From positions 1-9,271 of the forward strand of contig JAIRZW010000188.1 of assembly GCA_031267015.1 (NCBI GenBank): 9,271 nt of DNA, read 5' to 3'. Positions 1 to 5,369 of this stretch are shown one piece after another. Source of the DNA: Heliobacteriaceae bacterium (GTDB lineage Bacteria > Cyanobacteriota > Vampirovibrionia > Gastranaerophilales > Gastranaerophilaceae). How positions within the stretch are numbered: position 1 is the first letter of the stretch; every line of letters begins with the position of its first letter. The position numbers and the translations under genes were made by a program. The notes below the pieces were generated by a model. The model searched no databases and was not told where the DNA came from. It saw only the letters and a program-made list of their open reading frames with translations.

Positions 1-563
1 GCAACCATAGCAATGATTACCAGACTCATCACAATCGGCGAAAGGTTCGGCAGCATAAAATGCCTGTAAGTCACGAGAATCCCGTAGAAAATCCCCACGA
101 TTCCGCCAATAACGAATATCGGCGCCATAATCCGCAGGTGTTCAGCCGCAAGCCCGATTAATTCAGGGCTTCCCTCGGAGATTATCAAGTCCATAATCTG
201 GTTTGAGAATACGAAAAACAGCGCACCAACGAGCGTAAAGACAATCACCGTTCCGGTTAAGAACGTGTTGTAGAGCTTGTTTATGTAGTCTGTGGGTTTG
301 TCGTTCAGGTTGGGAATAATTTTTGAAAAAACCGCTACTGCCGCGCTGTGAAACGGCCCTCCAACCCCGCCGAGCAGAATTAAGGCCAGTGACGGGATTT
401 GGTACGCATAAAAATACGCATCCGAAACCGTTGATGCGCCGTAGTAATTCGCGATTACAACGTCGCGCAAAAAACCGATGAACTTGCTGAAAATCGTCAC
501 CATGGCAATCATCCACGCAGCTCTTAAAACACTTGTTGATTTATTTTTAGACACTTCAGCCAT
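1..563 (-). CDS. murJ: Lipid II flippase MurJ (MviN family), N-terminal 187 residues, cut by window edge
   Basis: MurJ is an inner-membrane MOP-superfamily transporter that flips the peptidoglycan precursor lipid II to the outer face of the membrane. The reading frame is open from ATG at 563 to the window edge, so only about the first third of a usual 500-residue protein is present. After a short polar N-terminus the segment FSKFIGFLRDVVIANYYGAS (residues 25-44) is the family signature with its conserved Arg and Asp. It is followed by DAYFYAYQIP (48-57) and LLGGVGGPFHSA (63-74), a form I associate with cyanobacterial MurJ. Hydrophobic segments around 14-31, 59-80, 103-120 and 147-166 fit the first transmembrane helices. 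GAGG lies about 5 nt before the ATG. The gene stands alone on its 5' side. Assignment is confident; the missing C-terminal part is the only limit. Confidence 0.93.
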   Translation of the reverse strand, partial: MAEVSKNKSTSVLRAAWMIAMVTIFSKFIGFLRDVVIANYYGASTVSDAYFYAYQIPSLALILLGGVGGPFHSAAVAVFSKIIPNLNDKPTDYINKLYNTFLTGTVIVFTLVGALFFVFSNQIMDLIISEGSPELIGLAAEHLRIMAPIFVIGGIVGIFYGILVTYRHFMLPNLSPIVMSLVIIAMV

Positions 564-570
564 TTTTCCT

Positions 571-586
571 CTACGTAATTATATCA
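571..586 (-). promoter_or_regulatory. Extended -10 promoter and Shine-Dalgarno of murJ
   Basis: On the minus strand TGATATAAT (578-586) matches an extended -10 element (TG-n-TATAAT). Transcription would start near 571, giving a very short leader of about 8 nt that is essentially the GAGGAAAA ribosome-binding sequence. No good -35 hexamer is seen at 16-18 nt, which is common where an extended -10 is present. Confidence 0.55.
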
Positions 587-670
587 TAAAAAGCAATTTT
601 TACGTGTTCAAATCCTTTATATAAATAAAAGAATAGATAATTTGGCAATCCGACAACAAAATCCGGCGCA

Positions 671-704
671 GCGCTATTCACTGAAGCAGTGCGAATAGAA
701 GCGC
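671..704. repeat. Imperfect inverted repeat (hairpin with AAG loop)
   Basis: The arms GCGC-TATTC-ACTG (671-683) and CAGT-gc-GAATA-gaa-GCGC (687-704) pair in three blocks of 4, 5 and 4 bp around a 3-nt AAG loop, with a 2-nt and a 3-nt bulge on the right arm. No T-run follows on either strand, so a terminator is unlikely. It resembles the dispersed palindromic repeats elsewhere in the window but shares no long sequence with them. It could be a degenerate repeat copy or a local RNA structure. Confidence 0.4.
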
Positions 705-748
705 GGCAAAGGCTTTCTTTACTAAACCCGTTCAAAAAACGTCCAAAA

Positions 749-937
749 ATGTTCAAATGGCTAAGCGGAGCAACTGAGAGGAGTTCTTCGGCAGCGCAAA
801 CCCAGTGTGATGAAATGGCGTCATTATTTAAAATAAAAAGCTTAACAACTCAGGAAATAGGAACGATTCCGGGCAGTCAGACACAACATCATTATGCGAA
901 TAACTTCGCAGATGTATTTAAGATGTTTGGTGCGTAA
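749..937 (+). CDS. Doubtful small hypothetical protein (62 aa)
   Basis: An open frame from ATG 749 (or GTG 689, which adds 20 residues) ends at a TAA at 935-937. The product begins MFKWLSGATERSSSAAQ and ends NNFADVFKMFGA. It has no signal peptide, membrane segment or motif that I recognise. Codon composition looks gene-like, but no Shine-Dalgarno precedes either start. The last three codons and the stop lie inside the left palindrome of the REP-like pair, so the present C-terminus may have been created by repeat insertion. It could be a real lineage-specific small protein, a truncated gene, or chance. Confidence 0.3.
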   Translation: MFKWLSGATERSSSAAQTQCDEMASLFKIKSLTTQEIGTIPGSQTQHHYANNFADVFKMFGA

Positions 938-998
938 AACGCACCCTGCTGCTACGCTTGTAAATTTTTGTAAAATCCGTAGGTGCGCCATGCGCACC
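929..998. repeat. REP-like palindrome pair in inverted orientation (BIME/REPIN-like)
   Basis: Two perfect hairpins lie 36 bp apart. The left is GGTGCG-taaaa-CGCACC (929-945) and the right is GGTGCGC-cat-GCGCACC (982-998). Each is headed on its inner side by GTAG: right copy on the plus strand, GTAG at 980-983 running into the stem; left copy on the minus strand, GTAG at 952-955 ahead of its stem. A GTAG tetranucleotide 5' of a GC-rich stem-loop is the hallmark of REP sequences mobilised by RAYT (TnpA-REP) transposases, and inverted pairs are known as BIMEs or REPINs. No RAYT gene is in the window. Membership of a genome-wide family is inferred. The pair could also act as a transcription or mRNA-stability boundary. 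Confidence 0.65.
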
Positions 999-1066
999 GA
1001 AATTTAATTGTAGCACAAGAAGTATTTATTTTTATTTTTATCAAATAGCAAAAAATTTTTTGTTCA

Positions 1067-1087
1067 TGTTTTAATAGAAAAAAAGGA
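1067..1087 (+). promoter_or_regulatory. Likely promoter -10 and ribosome-binding site for the 1094 gene
   Basis: TGTTTTAAT (1067-1075) reads as an extended -10 (TG-n-TTTAAT). AAGGA at 1083-1087 lies 6 nt before the ATG at 1094, a normal Shine-Dalgarno spacing. No convincing -35 is seen. The predicted start near 1082 would give a leader of about 12 nt. Confidence 0.4.
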
Positions 1088-1093
1088 ATTCTT

Positions 1094-1513
1094 ATGCAAA
1101 TAAAACCAATTCAAACCGCAAGCTTCACTGGCGTGTTCCGTATTGAAGATGAAAGACTGCCCCGTTACAAAAATGCCAAATTCAACTACAAAGAAGACAC
1201 TGAATTAGCCAAGAAAATACAGAAGGTATGGCTCGACTTAAATGATACGATTGGCATTTATGGACACCATCCTCGTAATCGCCGCAGGAGTGGATTTTGG
1301 CATATAGATACAGTCGGTGCTGTCAGTTCAACTGTGGACAAAACTATACGCCAAGCCCTTCATGAAAACAAAGTCAAATATAAGTATATTGATAATAAAA
1401 CTTATGAAAAATACAGAAGTATTCAAATAGCAAAAGATGGCTATTTGGATATTACTGCTATTTTTGATGCCGCAAGAAAATTTTGGAAAATTCCCGGCCA
1501 TTACAGAGTATAG
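1094..1513 (+). CDS. Small lineage-specific hypothetical protein with N-terminal SFTG motif (139 aa)
   Basis: I do not recognise a functional family. The start is well set by AAGGA 6 nt upstream of ATG 1094. The protein opens MQIKPIQTASFTG; a short I-x-P-I-x-x-x-SF(T/K)G opening is, from memory, a recurrent N-terminal signature of otherwise unrelated small proteins in gut Melainabacteria. It is not a classical signal peptide, having no hydrophobic core. The rest is basic and rich in Lys, Tyr and Ile, with a HHPRNRRR cluster at 58-65 that could bind nucleic acid, and an ordered-looking C-terminus (YLDITAIFDAARKFWKI, 117-133). There are no membrane segments and no cysteines. The gene is visibly more AT-rich than cysS or ftsY. 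It is convergent with the SpoIID-domain gene with only 8 nt between stop codons, and no terminator is seen. Being a protein is likely; its function is open. Confidence 0.8.
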   Translation: MQIKPIQTASFTGVFRIEDERLPRYKNAKFNYKEDTELAKKIQKVWLDLNDTIGIYGHHPRNRRRSGFWHIDTVGAVSSTVDKTIRQALHENKVKYKYIDNKTYEKYRSIQIAKDGYLDITAIFDAARKFWKIPGHYRV

Positions 1514-1521
1514 GTGCGTAA

Positions 1522-3117
1522 CTACTGCATTCCCGCAAGCTCCACGTACAGCCGCAGCGTCTTTTTGTCGCCCTCGTCAGGCGGGTACATAAAGGTTATT
1601 GAGTTTCTGCCTTTTTCAATATACGGCGAAATATCAATTTCAGTTATTCTTTTGCCAAAATGTCCGGCCGGCAGCTTAAAACATTCTTCTCTGCAGTTTA
1701 TAACCACGCAGCATTTTGACACATTAAACTTGTTATCCACAATAATCCTCGCGTCCGGCTCGTAAGTGTAGAAATATTGCGCTGCCGAGTTTTGGGTTAC
1801 GTCGGATGAGATTATGACGGGCTTTGTGCCCAGAGCGATTCCGGTGTAATAGTGCTGAAGAATCTTGTCATAAGAGTATTTCATCTCAGACCCCATGAAC
1901 CCCGCGCCGTACTGGCTCATTCCGACCCCGTGGCCGAATCCGCCGCCGTAAGCCTTCACGCCCGTAAGGTTTGCATCCTCGTCGTAAATGTTTTCAAAAA
2001 CAACGTTCGCACTCGGCAAGGCTTTGCCGTCTTTGGTCAAAAGCCGCCGGATTGCAAGCTCTTTGCGCACGGTTTGCGAACCGTTTTTAGTGACGATTTC
2101 AAGCTCTATAATTTTGCCGGATTCACCGCGGCGCTTGACTTTGAACTCTACGAACTCGTCTTTAAACAGGTCATTCAACTCACTTACTCCCCATTCGCGC
2201 GTCCAGCGGAAGTACGGAGAACGCATGTCATAAGAATCCGGCCGGGATTTGTAGTATTGCGACGCAGCTTCTTCTGTGTTAAGCGGGGTTTGCAAAATAA
2301 TATCAGGCACGGCAATAAGATACGGCTTGCCCTCGTTTAAGAAAGCATTAGCATAGCTTTCCGTGTAGCCTCCTGCGGTTGAGCTGTAAAGAGCAAGGAT
2401 TATGTCCCGGTGATACAGCGCCAAAACCCCTTCGGTTTGTTCCACTGCCTGATTTGAAAGCGGCTGTTCGGTGTTCGCACCAAAGTACACCTGGCTTGCG
2501 ACCGAATCCACCACCTGATAATTCCCGCATCTGCTCCGCGGCGCAAGCACGTAATTGCGCGCAGCAACACTCTGGGCTTTCAGGGCTTCCAGCCCGAAAC
2601 TTACAGGCATTTCGTTCGGCACAACGCCTTTGAGGTAATCTTCCACAGGCAAAACATTAACCAGATTGAATTTATCACCTTTTCTCACGATTTCAAAGGT
2701 TCCGCGATAGAGCGCCTGTTTGCCTGCGCGTTTCAGCCCCTGAACACCCAAAAGCCCTTCTGTACAAGTGATTACAAGCGCTCCGTCGATTTGTTCGGGC
2801 TGTTCATTGCCATATACAAAGAGGTTTTCGTTCTCAAGCTTTATTTTTATTGGTTTGTAGGCCGGATAAGTGTCCACAAGCACGGCGTTGTCGTACACAT
2901 TGACTTTGTTGTTACCAAAAATCGTAATTTCAGTGTAATCATAGTTTTTAAACGCGGAATCCCCAATCCCCACACGCACAAACTCGGATTGCGGAGCGAT
3001 TTCGGTTTGAGTGCATTCTGAAACAACTTGCAGTGTTTTTTCGGGCACGGTGTTGAAAGCCGCTGCCTGAACTGGCAGCAAACAAATTAACAACAATATT
3101 ATTATTTTATTTCCCAA
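1522..3117 (-). CDS. SpoIID/LytB-domain protein, secreted, putative peptidoglycan lytic transglycosylase (531 aa)
   Basis: SpoIID-domain proteins cleave the glycan strands of peptidoglycan (lytic transglycosylase on stem-free glycan in Bacillus). Residues 1-20 form a clear signal peptide (hydrophobic IIILLLICLLP, then AAAF). After a beta-rich region (about 40-150) the SpoIID core begins: VEDYLKGVVPNEMP (158-171) with the catalytic Glu expected in NEMP (E169), then EALKAQSVAARNYVL (177-191), ALYSSTAGGYTES (242-254), and finally GGGFGHGVGMSQYGA (391-405) and HYYTG (422-426). Residues 430-531 form an extra C-terminal beta-rich domain with four cysteines (469, 470, 475, 479), not part of the usual core. 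The start is TTG at 3117, preceded by AAGGA; no upstream alternative fits the signal peptide better. It overlaps the 3' end of cysS by 16 nt and is probably cotranscribed with it. Such proteins occur in cyanobacteria, so sporulation is not implied. Confidence 0.9.
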   Translation of the reverse strand: MGNKIIILLLICLLPVQAAAFNTVPEKTLQVVSECTQTEIAPQSEFVRVGIGDSAFKNYDYTEITIFGNNKVNVYDNAVLVDTYPAYKPIKIKLENENLFVYGNEQPEQIDGALVITCTEGLLGVQGLKRAGKQALYRGTFEIVRKGDKFNLVNVLPVEDYLKGVVPNEMPVSFGLEALKAQSVAARNYVLAPRSRCGNYQVVDSVASQVYFGANTEQPLSNQAVEQTEGVLALYHRDIILALYSSTAGGYTESYANAFLNEGKPYLIAVPDIILQTPLNTEEAASQYYKSRPDSYDMRSPYFRWTREWGVSELNDLFKDEFVEFKVKRRGESGKIIELEIVTKNGSQTVRKELAIRRLLTKDGKALPSANVVFENIYDEDANLTGVKAYGGGFGHGVGMSQYGAGFMGSEMKYSYDKILQHYYTGIALGTKPVIISSDVTQNSAAQYFYTYEPDARIIVDNKFNVSKCCVVINCREECFKLPAGHFGKRITEIDISPYIEKGRNSITFMYPPDEGDKKTLRLYVELAGMQ

Positions 3118-4490
3118 GTTGTTCCTTCTTTCGTGTCTTTTAAAACAATTCCGGCCTCGTCGAGCGCGATTCGGATTTTGTCCGCAAGCTCCCAGTTCTT
3201 TTCCTCGCGGGCTTTTTTGCGAACTGCGATTATTTCTTCCATGGAATCCCCCCGTACCCCCCTTGCAAGGGGGGCTAGCGCCATGCCGGCCTGCTTGATT
3301 TTCGCCTGTAATTCTTCTTCCGAAAGCTTCGGCTTGTCAAACGTGAATCCCAGCGCGGACGCAAGCTTATACAAGACCGTAAACGCATGCGGCTCGTCTT
3401 TATTCGCCTTGTTTGCAAGGTCAAACAGTACGGCAAGCGCTTTTGCAGTATTCATGTCTTCATCCATTGCCGCTGTAAACTCCTTGTATTCGGGCGTTTG
3501 CGTAATATCAAAATTATCGTCAATTTCAGTGCGCTTGGCGTTCATGAGCCGCTTAACCCCGTTTTCAGCAGCGATTAGCGCCTCGTCCGAAAACTCGACC
3601 GGCATGCGATAGTGGTTGGTCAAAATAAATAACCTGATTGTGTTTGCGTCGTATTTTTCAAGCAATTTGTCGATTGTGAGGAAGTTTCCGAGTGACTTTG
3701 ACATTTTTTCCTTGTTTACTGTTACGAAACCGTTGTGGAGCCAGTAATTCACGAATTTTGCGTCGTTTGCGGCTTCGGACTGGGCAATTTCGTTTTCGTG
3801 GTGCGGAAACACCAAATCTGCGCCGCCGGCGTGAATGTCGATTGTTTTGCCGAGGTGCTTGCGGCTCATGGCCGAGCACTCAATGTGCCAGCCCGGGCGG
3901 CCCCTGCCCCAGGGGCTGGGGTAGCCGTGCTTTTCGTCTTTTTTCCAGAGCGCAAAGTCAAGCGGGTCTTCTTTTTTGTCGGTTGTTTCAACGCGGGCCC
4001 CGGATTCTAAGGCCTCAATTGGCTGCCCGGAAAGCTTTCCGTACTCAGAAAACTTTTTAACTCTGAAATATACATTACCCCCAACTTCGTAGGCATAGCC
4101 TTTTTCGATTAATTCCTTTATCATAGCAATCATTTCGCCGATTGTTTTGGTTGCAAACGGCTCAATGTCGGGCTTTAGAGTGTTAAGCGCTTTCATGCTT
4201 TCGTTAAAAACTTTGTACCAGTGCTGCGAAACCTCCTCCGGCGTTTTGCCTTCGGCTTCGGCTTTTTTAAGGATTTTGTCGTCCACGTCGGTCACATTGC
4301 GGCAATAAGTCACGTCAAACCCTTTGAAGCGCAGATACCGGTTCAGCACGTCCCACGTGACATAGCAGCGCGCGTGCCCCAGGTGCGCATAATCATACAC
4401 CGTAGGTCCGCAGACATACATGCTGACCTTGTTTTCAACCAACGGCTTAAACTCTTCCAATTCATTTGTATAAGAACTATGAAGCTTCAT
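3102..4490 (-). CDS. cysS: Cysteinyl-tRNA synthetase (462 aa) with an in-frame repeat-derived insertion
   Basis: CysS is a monomeric cytosolic class I aminoacyl-tRNA synthetase that charges tRNA-Cys with cysteine. All hallmarks are present: zinc ligands C27, C205, H230 and E234; the HIGH motif as HLGH (36-39); the PWGRGRPGWHIECSAM block (193-208); and KMSKS (262-266). Length is normal. The C-terminal helical and anticodon-binding parts end in KEGTTWEIK. Residues about 405-416 (LAPLARGVRGDS) are encoded by a GC-rich palindromic repeat at 3244-3279 and have no counterpart that I know of in the family. They sit in the linker just before the helix MEEIIAVRKKAREEKNW. The ATG at 4490 has no Shine-Dalgarno but has an extended -10 ending 6 nt upstream, suggesting a leaderless mRNA. 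The upstream hypothetical gene ends 22 nt before the start; spoIID overlaps the 3' end. Confidence 0.97.
   Translation of the reverse strand: MKLHSSYTNELEEFKPLVENKVSMYVCGPTVYDYAHLGHARCYVTWDVLNRYLRFKGFDVTYCRNVTDVDDKILKKAEAEGKTPEEVSQHWYKVFNESMKALNTLKPDIEPFATKTIGEMIAMIKELIEKGYAYEVGGNVYFRVKKFSEYGKLSGQPIEALESGARVETTDKKEDPLDFALWKKDEKHGYPSPWGRGRPGWHIECSAMSRKHLGKTIDIHAGGADLVFPHHENEIAQSEAANDAKFVNYWLHNGFVTVNKEKMSKSLGNFLTIDKLLEKYDANTIRLFILTNHYRMPVEFSDEALIAAENGVKRLMNAKRTEIDDNFDITQTPEYKEFTAAMDEDMNTAKALAVLFDLANKANKDEPHAFTVLYKLASALGFTFDKPKLSEEELQAKIKQAGMALAPLARGVRGDSMEEIIAVRKKAREEKNWELADKIRIALDEAGIVLKDTKEGTTWEIK
3244..3279. repeat. GC-rich palindromic repeat inserted in frame within cysS
   Basis: The centre CCCCCCTTGCAAGGGGGG (3257-3274) is a perfect 18-bp palindrome. 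It is preceded by AATCCCCCCGTA (3245-3256) and followed by CTAGC. C6/G6 blocks around TTGCAA with a second C6 block next to them resemble, from memory, dispersed repeats found between genes in cyanobacteria and many other bacteria. Here the repeat is read in frame without a stop and adds roughly 12 residues to CysS. The composition differs sharply from the surrounding coding DNA. Exact ends cannot be set without other copies. Confidence 0.75.
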
Positions 4491-4505
4491 GCCATAATTT
4501 TAGCA
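4491..4505 (-). promoter_or_regulatory. Extended -10 promoter of cysS, leaderless geometry
   Basis: On the minus strand TGCTAAAAT (4497-4505) is an extended -10 element. It ends 6 nt before the cysS ATG, so transcription initiating 7 nt downstream would start on the A of ATG. There is no Shine-Dalgarno. The promoter lies in the 22-nt gap after the hypothetical gene, whose transcript may also read through. Confidence 0.5.
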
Positions 4506-4512
4506 CAAAATA

Positions 4513-5295
4513 TTATTTTTTTGCAGCTTTTTTAGCAGTGCCCGAGTCAATTCCTATGTTCGCCATATCTTTGACATAAACCTTTAAAAACTCGTTTTCC
4601 TGAACCACGCGTTTATCCAGGTCAGGCCCGTGAAAAGCGGGATTATCGCGTTTAAGCACACCGTCTTTTAATACTAAAGCTTTTTTATAATCGCTCATAG
4701 TAGCATTTCCGTCACCGTGGATTTCAATATACGGCCCGTTTTTGTCGTCTTTATTTTCTTTGTATGTGATGTACTGCTTATTATCTTTAATAAAATTTTT
4801 CACTTGCTCTGTATTATTTTTATATTTTTCTTTTGCATTATTATACATTTCTTTTACTTCATCATAAGTCATTGAGTTGTGTGAGGCATACCAATTGCCG
4901 TCTTGCCCGATACTTCCGACCGGGATTTGAACTGTTCTTTTTGGAACATCGCTGTCGCTAAGGTTAAAATGCGGGTCATTCATAGTGTTTGCCGCATCTG
5001 TTAACGCTTTGTCCGGTATGTGAAACATACTTTTGATATCACCATAAGTCAGTTTATTATCTTTGTTGAGCTTTAATTCAATGCAGTTATAATCAATTAG
5101 ATTCCAATTGAAGTCTAACTTATCTGAATATTCATCAAAATTGCGCTGTACATCCTCACGGATTTTTTTACCGGTGTCTGAAATGCCTTTAGGGAACTGA
5201 ATCGTTTGAGTTCCTGTTGCGGTTTGCTTCGGAAGCTTTATTCCGTTGACTTGTTGAACACTTGGTGTTGAACCAACTTTTTTTGGGTCACCCAT
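4513..5295 (-). CDS. Hypothetical cytosolic protein, AT-rich, with three EF-hand/dockerin-like segments (260 aa)
   Basis: I recognise no family. The start is ATG 5295 because AGGAG lies 8 nt upstream and the promoter and operator region occupies the DNA further upstream; a longer in-frame start at 5373 would put coding sequence through that promoter. The protein has no signal peptide or membrane segment, is Lys/Asn/Asp-rich and ends in a basic tail (AKKAAKK). Three segments share a pattern of Asp/Asn/Gly residues followed by (M/L)(T/S)Y-(D/G)-(D/E)-(V/I)K: NKDNKLTYGDIKSM (77-90), QDGNWYASHNSMTYDEVKEM (131-150) and HGDGNATMSDYKKAL (193-207). This resembles degenerate EF-hand or dockerin calcium loops, but the spacing is irregular, so this is only a hint. 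The N-terminal 40 residues look disordered. Lower G+C than cysS and ftsY on either side suggests an accessory gene. It probably has its own regulation. Confidence 0.85.
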   Translation of the reverse strand: MGDPKKVGSTPSVQQVNGIKLPKQTATGTQTIQFPKGISDTGKKIREDVQRNFDEYSDKLDFNWNLIDYNCIELKLNKDNKLTYGDIKSMFHIPDKALTDAANTMNDPHFNLSDSDVPKRTVQIPVGSIGQDGNWYASHNSMTYDEVKEMYNNAKEKYKNNTEQVKNFIKDNKQYITYKENKDDKNGPYIEIHGDGNATMSDYKKALVLKDGVLKRDNPAFHGPDLDKRVVQENEFLKVYVKDMANIGIDSGTAKKAAKK

Positions 5296-5308
5296 TCTTA
5301 ATTCTCCT

Positions 5309-5336
5309 ATATATTTTACCTGTATGTAAAATATAT
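5309..5336. promoter_or_regulatory. 28-nt operator-like palindrome over the start of transcription
   Basis: ATATATTTTAC (5309-5319) and GTAAAATATAT (5326-5336) are perfect 11-bp inverted arms around CTGTAT. With a small indel the symmetry extends into CCTATA on both sides. The right arm overlaps the -10 hexamer (5335-5340), and the predicted start (near 5328) falls inside the palindrome, so a bound dimer would block initiation. Because the right arm is mostly not transcribed, a DNA operator is more likely than an RNA hairpin. The sequence does not match LexA, NtcA (GTA-N8-TAC) or Rex sites that I know. Confidence 0.6.
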
Positions 5337-5363
5337 TATAGGACTTTTTAAGAAAAATTTCAA
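5335..5363 (-). promoter_or_regulatory. Textbook sigma-70 promoter of the hypothetical gene
   Basis: On the minus strand TTGAAA (5358-5363) and TATAAT (5335-5340) are separated by exactly 17 nt. Start of transcription is expected near 5328, giving a leader of about 33 nt that contains AGGAG at 5304-5308, 8 nt before ATG 5295. This is the best promoter in the window and shows that the gene is not dependent on the nusB operon upstream. Confidence 0.75.
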
Positions 5364-5369
5364 GTGCTT

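Larger units (their letters stand above)
564..1093. other. 530-bp gap between murJ and the next certain gene, with repeats and one doubtful ORF
   Basis: No confident gene lies here. From left to right it holds the murJ promoter, an AT-rich spacer (587-650), an imperfect hairpin (671-704), a doubtful short plus-strand ORF (749-937), a REP-like palindrome pair (929-998), a minus-strand extended -10-like sequence TGCTACAAT (1007-1015), a perfect A6T6 palindrome flanked by C and G (1049-1062), and the promoter and ribosome-binding site of the gene at 1094. Confidence 0.6.

Noticed and set aside
163..516. 117-codon minus-strand ORF overlapping murJ
   Set aside because: It is in another frame of the murJ coding region, whose own frame gives an unmistakable flippase; this one is low-complexity Arg/Cys-rich.
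571..756. 61-codon minus-strand ORF upstream of murJ
   Set aside because: It crosses the murJ promoter and the 671-704 hairpin, has no ribosome-binding site and no recognisable content.
1049..1062. A6T6 palindrome as a transcription terminator
   Set aside because: The stem is all A-T and would be too weak; it is more likely part of the AT-rich promoter region.
1852..2340. 162-codon plus-strand ORF opposite the SpoIID-domain gene
   Set aside because: Antisense shadow of a strongly conserved coding region; no motif or ribosome-binding site of its own.
1522..3117. SpoIID domain as a sign of endospore formation
   Set aside because: SpoIID/LytB-domain proteins are common in non-sporulating bacteria including cyanobacteria, and no other sporulation gene is present.
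3898..3925. GC-rich near-palindrome in cysS around GGCCCCTGCCCCAGGGGC
   Set aside because: It encodes the canonical PSPWGRGRPGW block of CysS, so the composition follows from conserved protein sequence rather than from a repeat.
3692..4060. 122-codon Arg-rich plus-strand ORF opposite cysS
   Set aside because: Antisense shadow over the zinc-binding and GRPGWHIECSAM region of CysS.
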